Below, piece by piece: positions 63,836 through 64,000 of a stretch of 64,000 bases of DNA. The translations under genes were made by a program, and so were the position numbers. The notes beneath the pieces were generated by a model. The model was not told where the DNA came from and searched no databases. It saw only the letters and a program-made list of their open reading frames with translations. This DNA is from Bradyrhizobium monzae (lineage in GTDB: Bacteria; Pseudomonadota; Alphaproteobacteria; Rhizobiales; Xanthobacteraceae). The stretch lies in the NCBI RefSeq assembly GCF_021458635.1, contig NZ_JAIRDQ010000002.1, positions 744,001-808,000 on the forward strand, written 5' to 3'. Each line of letters starts with the position of its first letter. Position 1 is the stretch's first letter.

Positions 63836-64000
63836 CTAGAAAGCGTTCCTGAGCAGCGGGTACCTTGCTTGCAGGCCGTCGAGGCTGAAGGTGAACTCGA
63901 CGACGCGCTCGGGCGATGCGACGATTTCCTCGGCCGGCGGGGCGAATTGCGGCAGCAGCGTCGCCATTGAAGCAGGTGTGACGACTGGTGGTCTCACCAC
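63836..64000 (-). CDS. unidentified gene, C-terminal part (cut by window edge)
   Basis: On the minus strand a frame is open from the edge to a TAG at 63836-63838, ending MATLLPQFAPPAEEIVASPE followed by RVVEFTFSLDGLQARYPLLR and NAF. It could start at the ATG 63967 (43 residues) or extend beyond the window. The composition is soluble and no domain is recognised. It is convergent with the beta-helix gene, 29 bases apart. Confidence 0.45.
   Translation of the reverse strand: MVRPPVVTPASMATLLPQFAPPAEEIVASPERVVEFTFSLDGLQARYPLLRNAF

Overview
The window looks like chromosomal DNA of a Bradyrhizobium-type alphaproteobacterium. The basis is the high GC content, strong G/C bias at third codon positions, GTG and TTG starts, a MucR/Ros regulator, a TIGR03808-type Tat-exported beta-helix protein, and dispersed palindromes (three copies of a GTCATTGCGAG...CTCGCAATGAC element) of a kind I remember from Bradyrhizobium genomes. 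This assignment rests on recall and was not searched. There is no tRNA, rRNA, CRISPR array or intact transposon. The only trace of mobile DNA is a short IS5-type transposase remnant near 18.77 kb.

Layout. 0-4.2 kb: the N-terminal part of an OmpR-type response regulator (cut by the edge), a Ku end-joining protein, a single Flp/Fap pilin, repeat-rich spacer and a small secreted protein. 4.3-13.6 kb: a ThDP enzyme whose ribosome binding site can be paired in a leader hairpin, a soluble-looking histidine kinase with five GAF repeats, a membrane alpha/beta hydrolase, a DHA2 drug exporter and YcgN. 13.9-17.3 kb: a class A penicillin-binding protein followed by two small DUF1214/DUF1254-type envelope proteins. 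17.6-23.7 kb: an accessory-looking stretch with hypothetical genes, a Tat-exported AstE/AspA-type hydrolase beside the transposase remnant, two divergent LuxR-type regulators and five very small genes, most of them membrane proteins.

23.8-28.7 kb: the most unusual locus, a tight four-gene minus-strand operon. It encodes an exported TPR-CHAT (caspase-like) protein with His979 and Cys1030, a small exported beta-sandwich protein, a 64-residue zinc-ribbon/coiled-coil protein and a zinc-ribbon membrane protein. 29.1-34.4 kb: a catabolic island with a frameshifted Bug/TctC receptor, an extradiol-type (VOC) protein, a quinone-oxidoreductase-like enzyme, a FadR-type GntR regulator, a fumarylacetoacetate-hydrolase-family enzyme and an AA_synth protein. 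The same palindrome, ATTTTCGAAAAT, lies in both control regions of this island.

34.4-45.6 kb: envelope and cell-cycle-type genes (lipoprotein, DUF2336 behind a perfect TTAA-N7-TTAA CtrA-like box, DUF1491, a peptidoglycan-binding protein overlapping a PAS histidine kinase, SufE, MucR, a GT39-like membrane enzyme and a class II aldolase-type enzyme). 45.7-53.4 kb: an M20 peptidase, a GT87-like enzyme, a HerA-like ATPase, two small proteins and the folate genes folP-folB-folK. 53.4-62.2 kb: both methylmalonyl-CoA mutase subunits with a GFA-family gene squeezed between them, an MNT/HEPN pair whose HEPN gene is frameshifted, an RsiV-like secreted protein, a second TctC receptor, the mutase chaperone meaB and pyroglutamyl peptidase. 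The window ends with TIGR03808 and an unidentified partial gene.

The clearest metabolic unit is mutA-mutB plus meaB (propionyl-CoA or polyhydroxyalkanoate-linked metabolism) and the clearest biosynthetic unit is folP-B-K. Two genes carry apparent one-base deletions; I cannot tell true decay from assembly error here.
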